Shown: one piece after another, positions 1 through 8,466 of the stretch
How positions within the stretch are numbered: the first letter of the stretch is position 1
Layout of the letters: each line of letters opens with the position of its first letter
NCBI RefSeq assembly: GCF_045862785.1
Contig: NZ_BQXO01000002.1
Location: 310,001-374,000, forward strand
Origin: Furfurilactobacillus curtus
GTDB taxonomy: Bacteria; Bacillota; Bacilli; Lactobacillales; Lactobacillaceae
DNA: 64,000 bases
Reading direction: 5' to 3'
The notes under the pieces: model-generated
The model's input: the letters and a program-made list of their open reading frames with translations, nothing else
The model's database searches: none
Told to the model about the DNA's origin: nothing
Made by a program: the position numbers and the translations under genes

Positions 1-1
1 G

Positions 2-1537
2 TTAGTAAATAACTCGGGGATTGAACATGCTCAATTTAAACGCTTGATTCTGTTTAAACATTTTCGGCAGCCGGCAAAGATTGTGACAACTGACTACAAA
101 CGCTTTCTCCACGATAATTTGCAGATGGCAGGGGTAGCTGATGATGACGTGATCAATATGTATGACTATTATCAACAGGCGCGAGCTGTGCCTGACCGCA
201 CCGTCGCCTACACGGATTTACTGTTGCCCACTTACGACGATGTTCAAACGGATGGTGGCAATCGGCGTTGCTTTTATCAAGGGCAGTTGGTGGCAGACGT
301 TTCCTTTTGGCCAAAACGGCCTGGTTCAGTCTCAGCGGTGCGTTACTTTGACAAATTTGAGTACGCGATTCGGGAAGATTATTATGATGTGCGCGGATTT
401 TTGTCGATGGTCGTTTTAAATGGTGCTGAAGGGAAAACGAGCACAGAATTAATGTTGACCCCGACTGGAGAAGTGGCTCTGGAGCGTCACTATCAGCGCA
501 ATCGGGCTGGTAATCGCAGTGAATCGGCAATTTTACTGTATTCACAGACTTCGGACACAGGCGTAAGGGTGTTTGCCGGTGAGAAAGAATTCATTGCGGC
601 CTTTTTGGATGACCTCAATCAGGCCAATGAGGGTGAGACGACTGGTCCCAATGTATTCGTGATTGACCGTAATTTAACGGCAGATTGGGCCGCCTTGCAC
701 ATGAAGACTCGTGCATTTAAACTCATGCATCTACACAATGCACAGGTCGCTGATACAAATGATGTGGATCATTCTGTTTTGAATAATAACTATGAATTTG
801 GTTTAAGCAATGCCGCGGCGTGGAACGGGATTATTGCTGCCACACAGTTGCAGCGGACGGATGTGCTGAGACGTTTGCAAGATCAGCGGGCCAAGGTTTA
901 TCGGATTCCGGTTGGATATGTGACGATTCATGAGCAGCACACGGCCTCATTCGATGTTCAACGCGCTCAAGCACATCGAATCATTCAAGTCTCGCGATTA
1001 GTACCAGAAAAGCATCCAGCGGCGACATTGGCGGCATTTATTAAAGTGGCCAAACGTGATCCGCAAGCAACGCTAACATTTTACGGATATGGCGATGATG
1101 CGGTCGAACAAGCCTTGCGTGCGACGATTCATGAGCATCACTTGGATGATCGTGTGAAGCTTAATGGCTATACCAATGATATTGCTAGCGTCAATGCACA
1201 GGCGACAGTCGCTGTTTTACCAACTTCTGTCGAAGGATTTGGCCTATCAATTTTAGAAAGTCAGGCAGCTGGGTTACCGGTTATTACAACAAATGTTCGC
1301 TATGGGCCAGCTGAAATTGTTCAAGATCAACGTAGCGGTTATTTACTGGCGAGTCACCAAGAAGTTGATGAATTGGCTGATAAGTTGACCACTTTGCTAA
1401 AATCGCCAACCTTATGGCAACGATTACATGAAGGCGCTTTGGCGGCTAGTCAGAATTTTAGTGAAGAGGCTGTTTGGCAATGCTGGCAAAATGTGATCAA
1501 AGATGCGCAACAATTTTACGAGGAGGTTGTCCGATGA
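2..1537 (+). CDS. tagE: TagE/TarM-type poly(glycerol-phosphate) alpha-glucosyltransferase, 5' partial
   Basis: The reading frame is open from base 2 and the true start lies upstream of the window: the residues before the first in-frame TTG (44) align with residues about 9-24 of the next gene (NNSGIEHA versus HNSGIEHA). The N-terminal half resembles the beta-rich domain of TagE/TarM enzymes; the C-terminal half is a GT4 (GT-B) domain with SRLVPEKH (Arg and Lys that contact the donor phosphates) and an intact E-x7-E motif, EGFGLSILE. Such enzymes move glucose or GlcNAc from UDP-sugar to wall teichoic acid in the cytoplasm. The stop codon overlaps the start of the next gene (ATGA), so the two are coupled. 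Acceptor and sugar cannot be read from the sequence. Confidence 0.8.
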   Translation, partial: LVNNSGIEHAQFKRLILFKHFRQPAKIVTTDYKRFLHDNLQMAGVADDDVINMYDYYQQARAVPDRTVAYTDLLLPTYDDVQTDGGNRRCFYQGQLVADVSFWPKRPGSVSAVRYFDKFEYAIREDYYDVRGFLSMVVLNGAEGKTSTELMLTPTGEVALERHYQRNRAGNRSESAILLYSQTSDTGVRVFAGEKEFIAAFLDDLNQANEGETTGPNVFVIDRNLTADWAALHMKTRAFKLMHLHNAQVADTNDVDHSVLNNNYEFGLSNAAAWNGIIAATQLQRTDVLRRLQDQRAKVYRIPVGYVTIHEQHTASFDVQRAQAHRIIQVSRLVPEKHPAATLAAFIKVAKRDPQATLTFYGYGDDAVEQALRATIHEHHLDDRVKLNGYTNDIASVNAQATVAVLPTSVEGFGLSILESQAAGLPVITTNVRYGPAEIVQDQRSGYLLASHQEVDELADKLTTLLKSPTLWQRLHEGALAASQNFSEEAVWQCWQNVIKDAQQFYEEVVR

Positions 1538-3081
1538 ATTTCTTTTTGAATGATCAAATAGTGTTGCATAATTCGGGCATTGAACATGCTGAATTTGACC
1601 GGCTTCGGTTGTTTAATCGTAACGGTCAAACCGCTCAGATTGTAACTCGCAATTATTCTCGTCAAGTGACTTACTATCAAGAACAAGCCGGTCTGAAGGT
1701 CGGCGAATTACGCAATATGTTTAACTTTTTTCAAGAGGCTGAACAGACACCAGATCGGCCATTGAGTGATCGACAATTGCCGATTTTTAAAGGTTATGAA
1801 GTCACCCGTCACCAGAATTTCACCCAGATTTATGATGGTAGTCAACACATCGCGGAGATACGCTGTTTTACATACAGTCACAGTCGGGTGGACTGGATCC
1901 GTTACTTTGATCGTTTCGGGAACGTTTTGCATGTGGACTATTATGACTGGCGGGGGTTCTTGTCCATGACCCAGCGCTTTAATGGCGATGGACAGGTCAA
2001 TGCGGAATGGATGTTTAATCCGCGGGGGAAACGTGTGTACGAATCATACTATCAGATCAATCCACAAACGAATCAACGGGAAAATTCCTTGCTGAAGCTG
2101 ATTGATTACCACGGCCGTGATTTAAATTTTGCTAATTTGACGGAACTATTCCGATTCTTCTTAGATGAATTAAACCAGCAGACAGGCAAGCCTAATATAT
2201 TTATCTCAGATCGCCGGATTGACCTTGACGAAGCCATGTTGACCATGCATACACCAGCAACCAAATTGGTGATGATTCACAGTACCCATTCGACGCAACC
2301 AGATAACCAAGTGACAGCACCCTTAAATTCTGTTTATGAAACAGCCCTAGTTGATCGTTTAGATCAAGTAGATGGCTTGATCGTGCAAACGCAAGCACAA
2401 CGACAAGATTTGTTGCAGCGTTTAGCGATCTCAGTCCCGATCTATGTGATTCCTAGCATTGTATTGACACCAACTGAATTAAGCCACCGACCACGACCGT
2501 TAAATGATCGGCCGACTAACCGCTTGTTATGTGTTGCCCGGCGCTTTCCGGAAAAACGCTTAGATCAGGCGATCATTGCCTTAAAGCAGGTTCGCGAACG
2601 CTATCCGGATGCCACGCTTGAATTGCGCGGATATGGCACGGCTATCATCGATCAACAACTACACCAACTTGTCGATCAATTAGGCCTAGTCGATGCAGTC
2701 CAGTTTACTGATTACACGACTGATCTAACACCCGTGTATGAGTCTGCCCAGATTTTGCTATTAACCAGTGAAACGGAAGGCTTCGCGCGCGTCTTACCAC
2801 AGGCCCAAGCCCACGGACTACCAATTATCGCTTATGACATCCACTATGGTCCCCGTGAGATTATTGATCAAACAACTGGTGTTTTGGTCAGTGATGGCAA
2901 TGTGAGCGAATTAGCAACAGCGATTAATGAACTGTTAGCTCAGTCGAAGCGACGCCAATCTATGAGCCAAGCTGCCATTGACCACGCCCAACAGTATGGG
3001 CCGTTACCCATTTGGCGACATTGGCAGGAGCTATTAAGCGCGGTGACACAACCAGAAGGGCAGTCCTTGACTGATCGGTAA
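1534..3081 (+). CDS. tagE: TagE/TarM-type glycosyltransferase paralogue, possibly non-catalytic partner
   Basis: A 515-residue paralogue of the gene before it. I place the start at ATG 1534, which overlaps the upstream stop and follows AGGAGG at 1521; a longer in-frame extension exists but lies inside the previous gene. It has the same two-part architecture, with an N-terminal beta-rich domain and a GT4 domain beginning near residue 320. The phosphate-binding Arg and Lys are kept (ARRFPEKR). The E-x7-E motif reads EGFARVLPQ, so the second Glu, which normally contacts the nucleotide ribose, is Gln. By analogy with GtfA-GtfB type pairs it may be a substrate-binding or stabilising subunit for the first protein; that is inference from one substitution plus coupling. 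Confidence 0.75.
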   Translation: MNFFLNDQIVLHNSGIEHAEFDRLRLFNRNGQTAQIVTRNYSRQVTYYQEQAGLKVGELRNMFNFFQEAEQTPDRPLSDRQLPIFKGYEVTRHQNFTQIYDGSQHIAEIRCFTYSHSRVDWIRYFDRFGNVLHVDYYDWRGFLSMTQRFNGDGQVNAEWMFNPRGKRVYESYYQINPQTNQRENSLLKLIDYHGRDLNFANLTELFRFFLDELNQQTGKPNIFISDRRIDLDEAMLTMHTPATKLVMIHSTHSTQPDNQVTAPLNSVYETALVDRLDQVDGLIVQTQAQRQDLLQRLAISVPIYVIPSIVLTPTELSHRPRPLNDRPTNRLLCVARRFPEKRLDQAIIALKQVRERYPDATLELRGYGTAIIDQQLHQLVDQLGLVDAVQFTDYTTDLTPVYESAQILLLTSETEGFARVLPQAQAHGLPIIAYDIHYGPREIIDQTTGVLVSDGNVSELATAINELLAQSKRRQSMSQAAIDHAQQYGPLPIWRHWQELLSAVTQPEGQSLTDR

Positions 3082-3086
3082 TTAGG

Positions 3087-3584
3087 ATGGATAAAAAAAG
3101 AAACATTCAATCAATAATGATGACAGATAAGTATGATGAAGTAGAACACCTTTGGGACCAAATTTATGTGACTGGTTTACATCAACTAACGAATTTGTTT
3201 GAAGAGCCAAGTAAAGCCATTTCACTCAGCTATAGTGAATTTCAACTGTTAGCGGCGATTGATATACAGCAAGGGGTCAGTTTGCACGAATTGGCCGCTC
3301 GTCGGCAAATTAGTCGGAGTCGACTATCGCAACTGATGGGCGCATTATTGCGTCAACAGTTGGTCGAACAGCACGTTGCCGCAACAGATCGGCGCATTCG
3401 AATTTTTACGTTGACGGAAACTGGTCGCCAAAGTTTGGCACAACTGCAAACAACTTATCACCACATTTTTGCGGAACTGCAGCTTGCCTGTGGTCCTACC
3501 CAATTGGCGGAAATGTTAAAGACGCTTCAGCAGATTCAAAATTATGTTGCGGAAGCGCAGTTACTAAGAAAAGCGGAGGACTAA
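3087..3584 (+). CDS. MarR-family transcriptional regulator
   Basis: A 165-residue winged-helix protein. The typical MarR core is visible: YSEFQLLAAI, a recognition-helix region RQISRSRLSQLMGAL, then the wing with DRRIRIFTLTETGR. It starts 5 bases after the glycosyltransferase stop with only a weak ribosome site (TTAGG); starts at ATG 3117 or 3120 would give a more typical length. It lies on the same strand as the glycosyltransferase pair and directly before a second MarR gene, so all four may share a transcript. Ligand and targets are unknown. Confidence 0.85.
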   Translation: MDKKRNIQSIMMTDKYDEVEHLWDQIYVTGLHQLTNLFEEPSKAISLSYSEFQLLAAIDIQQGVSLHELAARRQISRSRLSQLMGALLRQQLVEQHVAATDRRIRIFTLTETGRQSLAQLQTTYHHIFAELQLACGPTQLAEMLKTLQQIQNYVAEAQLLRKAED

Positions 3585-3587
3585 CTA

Positions 3588-4037
3588 GTGTCAGAAAAAG
3601 AAAGTCAATCAGAACTCTTAACGGCTATTAATGCCACGTATATGAAAGTTTATCGTCCACTGGATCAGCTGGTGCATACCTTTCCTCAAATGGCCGATCA
3701 TTCGTTTCCTGTGGCCATGTTAATGTATGAAATTAGCCAGCACAAACAAATTACCGTGACGAGTTTAGCAAGCGCTAATCAGGTTAGTCTGTCATCGGTC
3801 TCAAGCCAAATTACCGGATTGATCAAGGAGGGATTGATCGAATCAGTACCCCAAAAAGTGGATCGACGAGTTCGAGAAATTCAGTTGACGGCTAAAGGTC
3901 AAGCGATTGAAGAACAGTTAGAAGCTTACCTGGCAAGCGCCTTTCAAGCGGTGGAGTTAGCACAAAATAAGCTGGACTTTAAGCAGATGATCAAGATTTT
4001 AACATCGTTAGCTGATCAAGAAGAATCGTTGGCCTAA
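3588..4037 (+). CDS. MarR-family transcriptional regulator (second of a pair)
   Basis: A 149-residue MarR protein starting at GTG, only 3 bases after the previous MarR gene, with GCGGAGGA as ribosome site. The core is clear: SLASANQVSLSSVSSQITGL as helix-turn-helix and VDRRVREIQLTAKGQ as wing. It is diverged from its neighbour, so the pair is not a recent duplication. Two adjacent MarR genes could form a heterodimer or a sensor pair, but nothing in the sequence proves this. An intrinsic terminator follows. Confidence 0.85.
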   Translation: MSEKESQSELLTAINATYMKVYRPLDQLVHTFPQMADHSFPVAMLMYEISQHKQITVTSLASANQVSLSSVSSQITGLIKEGLIESVPQKVDRRVREIQLTAKGQAIEEQLEAYLASAFQAVELAQNKLDFKQMIKILTSLADQEESLA

Positions 4038-4076
4038 CACGATTATTCGCTGCTCAAAAAAGCGGCGAATCAATAG

Positions 4077-4128
4077 ATAAAACGCAGGATATAAGTTAGT
4101 TACTTACCGACTTATACCCTGCGTTTTA
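4077..4128 (+). terminator. Intrinsic terminator after the MarR pair
   Basis: An inverted repeat whose arms read roughly AAAACGCAGGATATAAGT and ACTTATACCCTGCGTTTTA closes the plus-strand unit. The A-rich and T-rich flanks let it act in both directions, and the minus-strand gene ending at 4190 converges on it. Confidence 0.8.
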
Positions 4129-4189
4129 GTTTATATTGCGTTAGATTTTATTTTGGTTGTCAATGGACCGTGACGGTCGAAATGAAGCG

Positions 4190-5758
4190 TTAGTGTTGAT
4201 GCTGCGGTCGAATCATCGCACCACCATTTTGAATGACAAGAGAGGTTAATGTCAGTAAGGGGAGATACAAGACAATGTGATAGCGTCCTTGCACTTCAAC
4301 AAGTAAGGATGCATAAAAGAAGCCTAGAAACAACAAGTTGTTGAATAACAGCAGGTTACGTTGTCGTGAAGATAGCCGTCGCCGTAATTGCGGCCAAAAT
4401 AGGAGGCAAAGTTCGCCGACTAAGGGCACGACTAGCAAACCACTAAAACAAAAAGTTGACCATAATGTTAATAAATCACTTTGCTTGAAGAATTGACGTT
4501 GTTGAGCTCGCTGAATCTTTGTATGATGGGCAAAATTGTAATCTATCCAATCGAAACCATAGTCTTCATCTAGAAAGGCAGTTATTTTATTTCGCATAAA
4601 AATGGGCCAATCATGTTTTTGATTTAACTGACGGAGATGCTGTTTGGTTAGGCGATTAAGGTCATCAATGGCAGTCTGATCTGCCTTAGCACTGGCTTTA
4701 GGGCGCGACATTTGTGATATATGACGGTCTAAAACGGCTCTAACAGTTGTTGAATATGCGCCATTTGTTGCGGGATCAGTGCCCGTGGCAACGCTATAAG
4801 CTTGACTGACGCGATCTGGGGCGATAGTAATTCCATAAAATTTTGGTGTTAAGGCACCGACAAGCGTCAGGCTCATGACTGTTATCACCGTCATGAATCC
4901 CAAAATTAACCGTTGGCGGCGGTGGATGACACTACTGGATCGAGCTAAGCTACTAAAAATGAGGATCGCAATTAACCAAATTACGACGATTGGGCGTAGT
5001 GCATTTGCTAAGGTTGCCGCCACAACAGCCATCAGCAATGACATAATTTGGTCATTTCGATAACTGGTTACTGGCGGCATGATGACATTGAGTAATGCTA
5101 GGGTCGCGATTAACAATAATCCTATGAATAGAGGCTCGGCTCCATCAATGAGCGTGTAAAGCCAGTAAGCAGGCAACCAGTAGTAGCCTAACGCCACGGC
5201 AATGCCTAAGGAACGTAACTTGAGTCGTTGACCAATTTTAACAATGACCAGCATACTGACGAAAATCACGAGCGTGTTCGCGATTTGCAACACGCCGTAG
5301 TTAGCGCCAAAAATCGCTTCTGGCAGACTAAAGGCGGCGGCAATGTTTAGAACATGGGGAAAGACAAAGTTGTTAGCAATCAGGTGATGCTGCGACATTG
5401 CGACCCAAGACATGCCGTTTGCTGATAGGGCGGCAAAGTAATGGTAATTCCAAAAGTCTGAAGTTGGCCATGTTGGGATGGTCCGAATTGCGATGATTTT
5501 AATCACGATTAACGCGGCAAACGTTAACCATAAAGCGGCGTCACCACGCCGATTTAGCCAATGGGTGAGCAGCCAGACGATCCCGACCAAAAGTAAGCTT
5601 AAACCAGCGGATAGTAAGCCCAAATGCCAAGTGAACTGGTGCTTGGCCACGACTTGAGCTCGCCAGGTTCCCCAAAGTGTTAGGGTAAAAGTCAGGCAGG
5701 CGATTAGCATGATGAACCAATGAAACGTCATTAAGAATCTTTTTTTCTGGATTATCAT
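4190..5758 (-). CDS. Polytopic membrane protein, GT-C/PMT-like glycosyltransferase fold
   Basis: About 522 residues with some ten predicted membrane helices. After the second helix comes an acidic outer loop (PTWPTSDFWNYHY), the place where GT39/ArnT-like GT-C enzymes carry their catalytic Asp. A large soluble loop lies near residues 315-410, with helices after it. I start it at ATG 5758, which has GGAGGT at the right distance; an upstream TTG at 5770 has no ribosome site of its own. It lies 12 bases downstream of a GT2 synthase on the same strand. The likely role is transfer of a sugar from a lipid-linked donor outside the membrane. Substrate unknown. Confidence 0.6.
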   Translation of the reverse strand: MIIQKKRFLMTFHWFIMLIACLTFTLTLWGTWRAQVVAKHQFTWHLGLLSAGLSLLLVGIVWLLTHWLNRRGDAALWLTFAALIVIKIIAIRTIPTWPTSDFWNYHYFAALSANGMSWVAMSQHHLIANNFVFPHVLNIAAAFSLPEAIFGANYGVLQIANTLVIFVSMLVIVKIGQRLKLRSLGIAVALGYYWLPAYWLYTLIDGAEPLFIGLLLIATLALLNVIMPPVTSYRNDQIMSLLMAVVAATLANALRPIVVIWLIAILIFSSLARSSSVIHRRQRLILGFMTVITVMSLTLVGALTPKFYGITIAPDRVSQAYSVATGTDPATNGAYSTTVRAVLDRHISQMSRPKASAKADQTAIDDLNRLTKQHLRQLNQKHDWPIFMRNKITAFLDEDYGFDWIDYNFAHHTKIQRAQQRQFFKQSDLLTLWSTFCFSGLLVVPLVGELCLLFWPQLRRRLSSRQRNLLLFNNLLFLGFFYASLLVEVQGRYHIVLYLPLLTLTSLVIQNGGAMIRPQHQH

Positions 5759-5770
5759 AGGTACCTCCAA

Positions 5771-7045
5771 TCAATTCGTTTTGGAGGCCACAACACTATG
5801 TGTCGTTTTCACCCAGGTGTGTCGACCACTCAGCTGCCGTCCAATGGCAATAAAAGGCACGATACTCATGATGATTAGATAAACTTGGAAGGAGACACTG
5901 AGCCATAATGCTGCTAAAAATGAAGGCATGCGAGTGACTTTGGCGTAGTTACGTTGATATTGCATGGCTAAGACAAAACAGATCATGACATTGAGAAACA
6001 TAATTAACATGAGCGCCGGTGAAACCCAATGTTGTGGTGCTTGTGTCAGATATAGGCCGACTTGGGTGATGAGAACAATTAAATTGGTGATTGGGACCAC
6101 GCAGGCAAGAAAAGGGGTGATTACCCATAAAGTTGTATCGACACGTTGGAATAAATTAACATAGTGGGATCGCCATAAACGAGGTAAGTAGGGTAAGCAG
6201 TCTAAGCCACCCTGGCACCAACGGATCCGTTGACGAATAAAAGGGCGCAGCTTGGTGATGCCTTCTTGGTGGACAATCACATTGTGCGTAAAAGCCGTTT
6301 GATAGCCATTTAGCCAAGCGCGAAGGGTGAACTCGAGATCTTCTAGTAAGCTATTTCCCCAAGGATTTTCAATAGCTAACCGCAACGTGACAAATTGACC
6401 ATTGCCCGACGCAATTCCTTGACCTAATGAAGTTCGCAATTGTTGTGTTGAGTTATTCATACTCATAAATTCAAAGTCTTGAATGCGGGTTAACCAATTT
6501 GTTTGGTTGTAAATGGCGACAGCTGTCTGAATCATACTGAGCTTTGGATCAGCCTCAAAGTCAGCGATAAGGTGGGTGAAATCAGCTGCCGTCATAATCG
6601 CATCTGCATCGAGGATCCCAATGATGGTCATCGTATCGTCTAAGGTTGGGTAATGTTTTTGGATATGCTTAATGGCATGATTAAGCGCCGCGCCTTTTCC
6701 TTGACGGGCGGTAGGCGCCTGCCGATTAATAATCGTTAAGAATGATGAATCGATCGTTTGCAAAATCGCTAGACTATCATCATCTGAGTTATCATTAATT
6801 GCGATTATATGTGGCGTAATCGTGGCTGGTAATTCAGTAAATGTGTTAATTAAATTTGAAATAGTATGGGCGATGACTCCCGCTTCGTTGAGAACAGGGA
6901 TAACAATAAATAAATGATACGGTGTAGCCCCTTTTTGCTCGAAGTGGACCAGTTGGCGCGCTTGATTGGTCAAAATAACGGTGATCAAGAAGTAACAATA
7001 GAAAGTAATTGAAATAACGGCCGCAACCGTGATGAGGGTTTTCAC
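5771..7045 (-). CDS. Membrane-bound processive GT2 glycosyltransferase
   Basis: A 424-residue protein with an N-terminal helix, a cytoplasmic GT2 domain and three or four C-terminal helices, the layout of hyaluronan-, cellulose- or PNAG-synthase-like enzymes. Visible motifs are IPVLNEAG, AINDNSDDD, the metal-binding LDADA, GNGQF, the catalytic-base motif LLEDLEF, and the acceptor/processivity motif QRIRWCQGG. It should polymerise or add sugars from a nucleotide-sugar donor while the product crosses the membrane. The GT-C-like membrane protein follows immediately. It is clearly distinct from the IcaA-like enzyme at 9.7-10.9 kb. The product polysaccharide is not identifiable. Confidence 0.8.
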   Translation of the reverse strand: MKTLITVAAVISITFYCYFLITVILTNQARQLVHFEQKGATPYHLFIVIPVLNEAGVIAHTISNLINTFTELPATITPHIIAINDNSDDDSLAILQTIDSSFLTIINRQAPTARQGKGAALNHAIKHIQKHYPTLDDTMTIIGILDADAIMTAADFTHLIADFEADPKLSMIQTAVAIYNQTNWLTRIQDFEFMSMNNSTQQLRTSLGQGIASGNGQFVTLRLAIENPWGNSLLEDLEFTLRAWLNGYQTAFTHNVIVHQEGITKLRPFIRQRIRWCQGGLDCLPYLPRLWRSHYVNLFQRVDTTLWVITPFLACVVPITNLIVLITQVGLYLTQAPQHWVSPALMLIMFLNVMICFVLAMQYQRNYAKVTRMPSFLAALWLSVSFQVYLIIMSIVPFIAIGRQLSGRHTWVKTTHSVVASKTN

Positions 7046-7156
7046 TTGATTTCCTCCAGCTTAAACGAATTCATTTTTTTGCAACTCATTTAAATATAAG
7101 CTGGCTAGTGGTTTGCTGGTGGCAGTGTTTCATATTGTGGATTGATTGTTCGAGCA

Positions 7157-7200
7157 AATAAAAAATGGCCTAATCACTAAATGCGAGTGATTAAGTCATC
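7157..7200 (-). terminator. Intrinsic terminator downstream of tRNA-Asn
   Basis: On the minus strand a hairpin TAATCACT / AGTGATTA with a 7-base loop is followed by GGCCATTTTTT. It lies about 30 bases past the 3' end of the tRNA gene and fits as its terminator. Confidence 0.7.
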
Positions 7201-7227
7201 AAGGTTGTTACTTTTGGAGGTAAAGAC

Positions 7228-7298
7228 TGCTCGGGTTGGAATCGAACCAACACATTCTCGATTAACAGTCGAGCGCAGTACCATTGTGCCACCGAGCA
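7228..7298 (-). tRNA. tRNA-Asn (anticodon GTT)
   Basis: On the minus strand a cloverleaf of 71 bases can be drawn by hand: acceptor TGCTCGG / CCGAGCA (7 bp), a short D stem GCA / TGC with GG in its loop, anticodon stem CTCGA / TCGAG with loop CTGTTAA (anticodon GTT), a 5-base variable loop, and T stem GTTGG / CCAAC with loop TTCGATT. CCA is not encoded. It appears as a single gene with its own terminator; no integrase or att-like duplication is seen next to it. Confidence 0.95.
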
Positions 7299-7484
7299 AT
7301 AAGAAAAATATATCAATAAAGCAAGTTTATCAATAGGTTTATTAGAAGTCAATAAATAAAAACATGGATTTCACAGAAAAGGTCAATCCTTGAATACGAG
7401 CAGTTTAGTGGCCAAAAAAGTGCCGTAGACGATACGTGGCTGTGCTAAAGTGGTGAATAAAAGAACGAATGGTGGGGAACGAAG

Positions 7485-8318
7485 ATGAATTTAATTTTAG
7501 CAAATAGTATTACGAATTACTTCAATCAATTCAGATGGCGTCAGATAGGTCCTCATTTGTTCGATGGTGTCTTACAAGTTATATTGTATTCAGTGTTATT
7601 TTGGTTGGTCAACCGTCTGGCCATTTTTTTGATTGATCGTAGTTTTGATACTTATATGAGTAACCGGCGGATCAATCAAAAGCGAGCCGAAACATTGCAT
7701 ACTTTGATTAAGAATACGACGCGTTACATTGTTGTTTTCTTCTATTTGTATACAATCTTGAGTGTTCTAGGTTTTCCAATCGGGACGCTCATTGCCAGTG
7801 CTGGAATTGTCACAGTGGTGGTTGGGCTTGGTGCTCAAGGAATCATTCGCGATGTCATTGCTGGGTTCTTAATCTTGATGGAACAACAAATGGAAGTCGG
7901 TGACAATGTCATCATCAATGATAAAGTTGCCGGTCGTGTTGTGGGGTTTGGCCTGCGGTTAACGACAATTAAGGACGCAGATGGTGGCATTAACTACATC
8001 ACAAATAGCAGTATTACGGTCATCACCAATCAGTCACGTAATCACTTGCGCGTTCAGATTGATTTGCCAATCAAAACAGGAACCGCGACTAGTCAAGTCA
8101 ATAAAGTTATCAAGCAAGTTAATGAGCGGTTATTACCCAAACATCCAGAAGTTGTTGGACGGGTTAGCGTTCAAGGACCAATCATCTTGCCAGCGACTGG
8201 GGGCTTGGCTGTCTCAGTGATCATGTTTGTTAAAAATGCTGAGGTTGATAACGTGCGGACCTTATTCACAACCAGTTACTTAACCGCATTGAGCCAAGCT
8301 GGTGTTGAATTAGGGTAG
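7485..8318 (+). CDS. MscS-family small-conductance mechanosensitive channel
   Basis: A 277-residue protein with three N-terminal helices followed by the MscS beta domain. The pore-lining helix is recognisable (SAGIVTVVVGLGAQGIIRD), then FLILMEQQMEVGDNVIIND, the family's beta-domain entry, and a C-terminal alpha/beta part. It would open on membrane tension and release solutes during hypo-osmotic shock. Length matches short YkuT/MscS forms. The start at ATG 7485 is preceded by a weak GGGGAACGAAG site. Monocistronic, bounded by a terminator-like inverted repeat. Confidence 0.88.
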   Translation: MNLILANSITNYFNQFRWRQIGPHLFDGVLQVILYSVLFWLVNRLAIFLIDRSFDTYMSNRRINQKRAETLHTLIKNTTRYIVVFFYLYTILSVLGFPIGTLIASAGIVTVVVGLGAQGIIRDVIAGFLILMEQQMEVGDNVIINDKVAGRVVGFGLRLTTIKDADGGINYITNSSITVITNQSRNHLRVQIDLPIKTGTATSQVNKVIKQVNERLLPKHPEVVGRVSVQGPIILPATGGLAVSVIMFVKNAEVDNVRTLFTTSYLTALSQAGVELG

Positions 8319-8413
8319 TCTATGGCGATCAAGTAGGTGGCCGTAATGAGCCTCAATTGAGCTTGGGACAAAACCAAAATCTAAATTTCACTTTCAACCT
8401 AAATAGCTAAAAC

Positions 8414-8458
8414 GCGGGGCATAAGTCAAGTGCTTTCGCTTAACGACTCATGTCCCGC
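8414..8458. terminator. Bidirectional terminator-like inverted repeat
   Basis: Imperfect arms GCGGGGCATAAGTC and GACTCATGTCCCGC surround an inner AAGTGC/GCTTAA hairpin between the convergent mscS-like and deacetylase genes. Just upstream, GAGCTTGGGACAAAACC resembles TGGGACA-type intergenic sequence also seen near 35560 and 60268. Confidence 0.6.
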
Positions 8459-8466
8459 TCTCGAAA

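Noticed and set aside
5541..5774. 77-codon frame overlapping the start of the GT-C-like gene
   Set aside because: Out-of-frame shadow; it begins on the ribosome site of the real gene.
7228..7298. Integration site at tRNA-Asn
   Set aside because: No integrase, phage gene or direct repeat of the tRNA 3' end is visible nearby.
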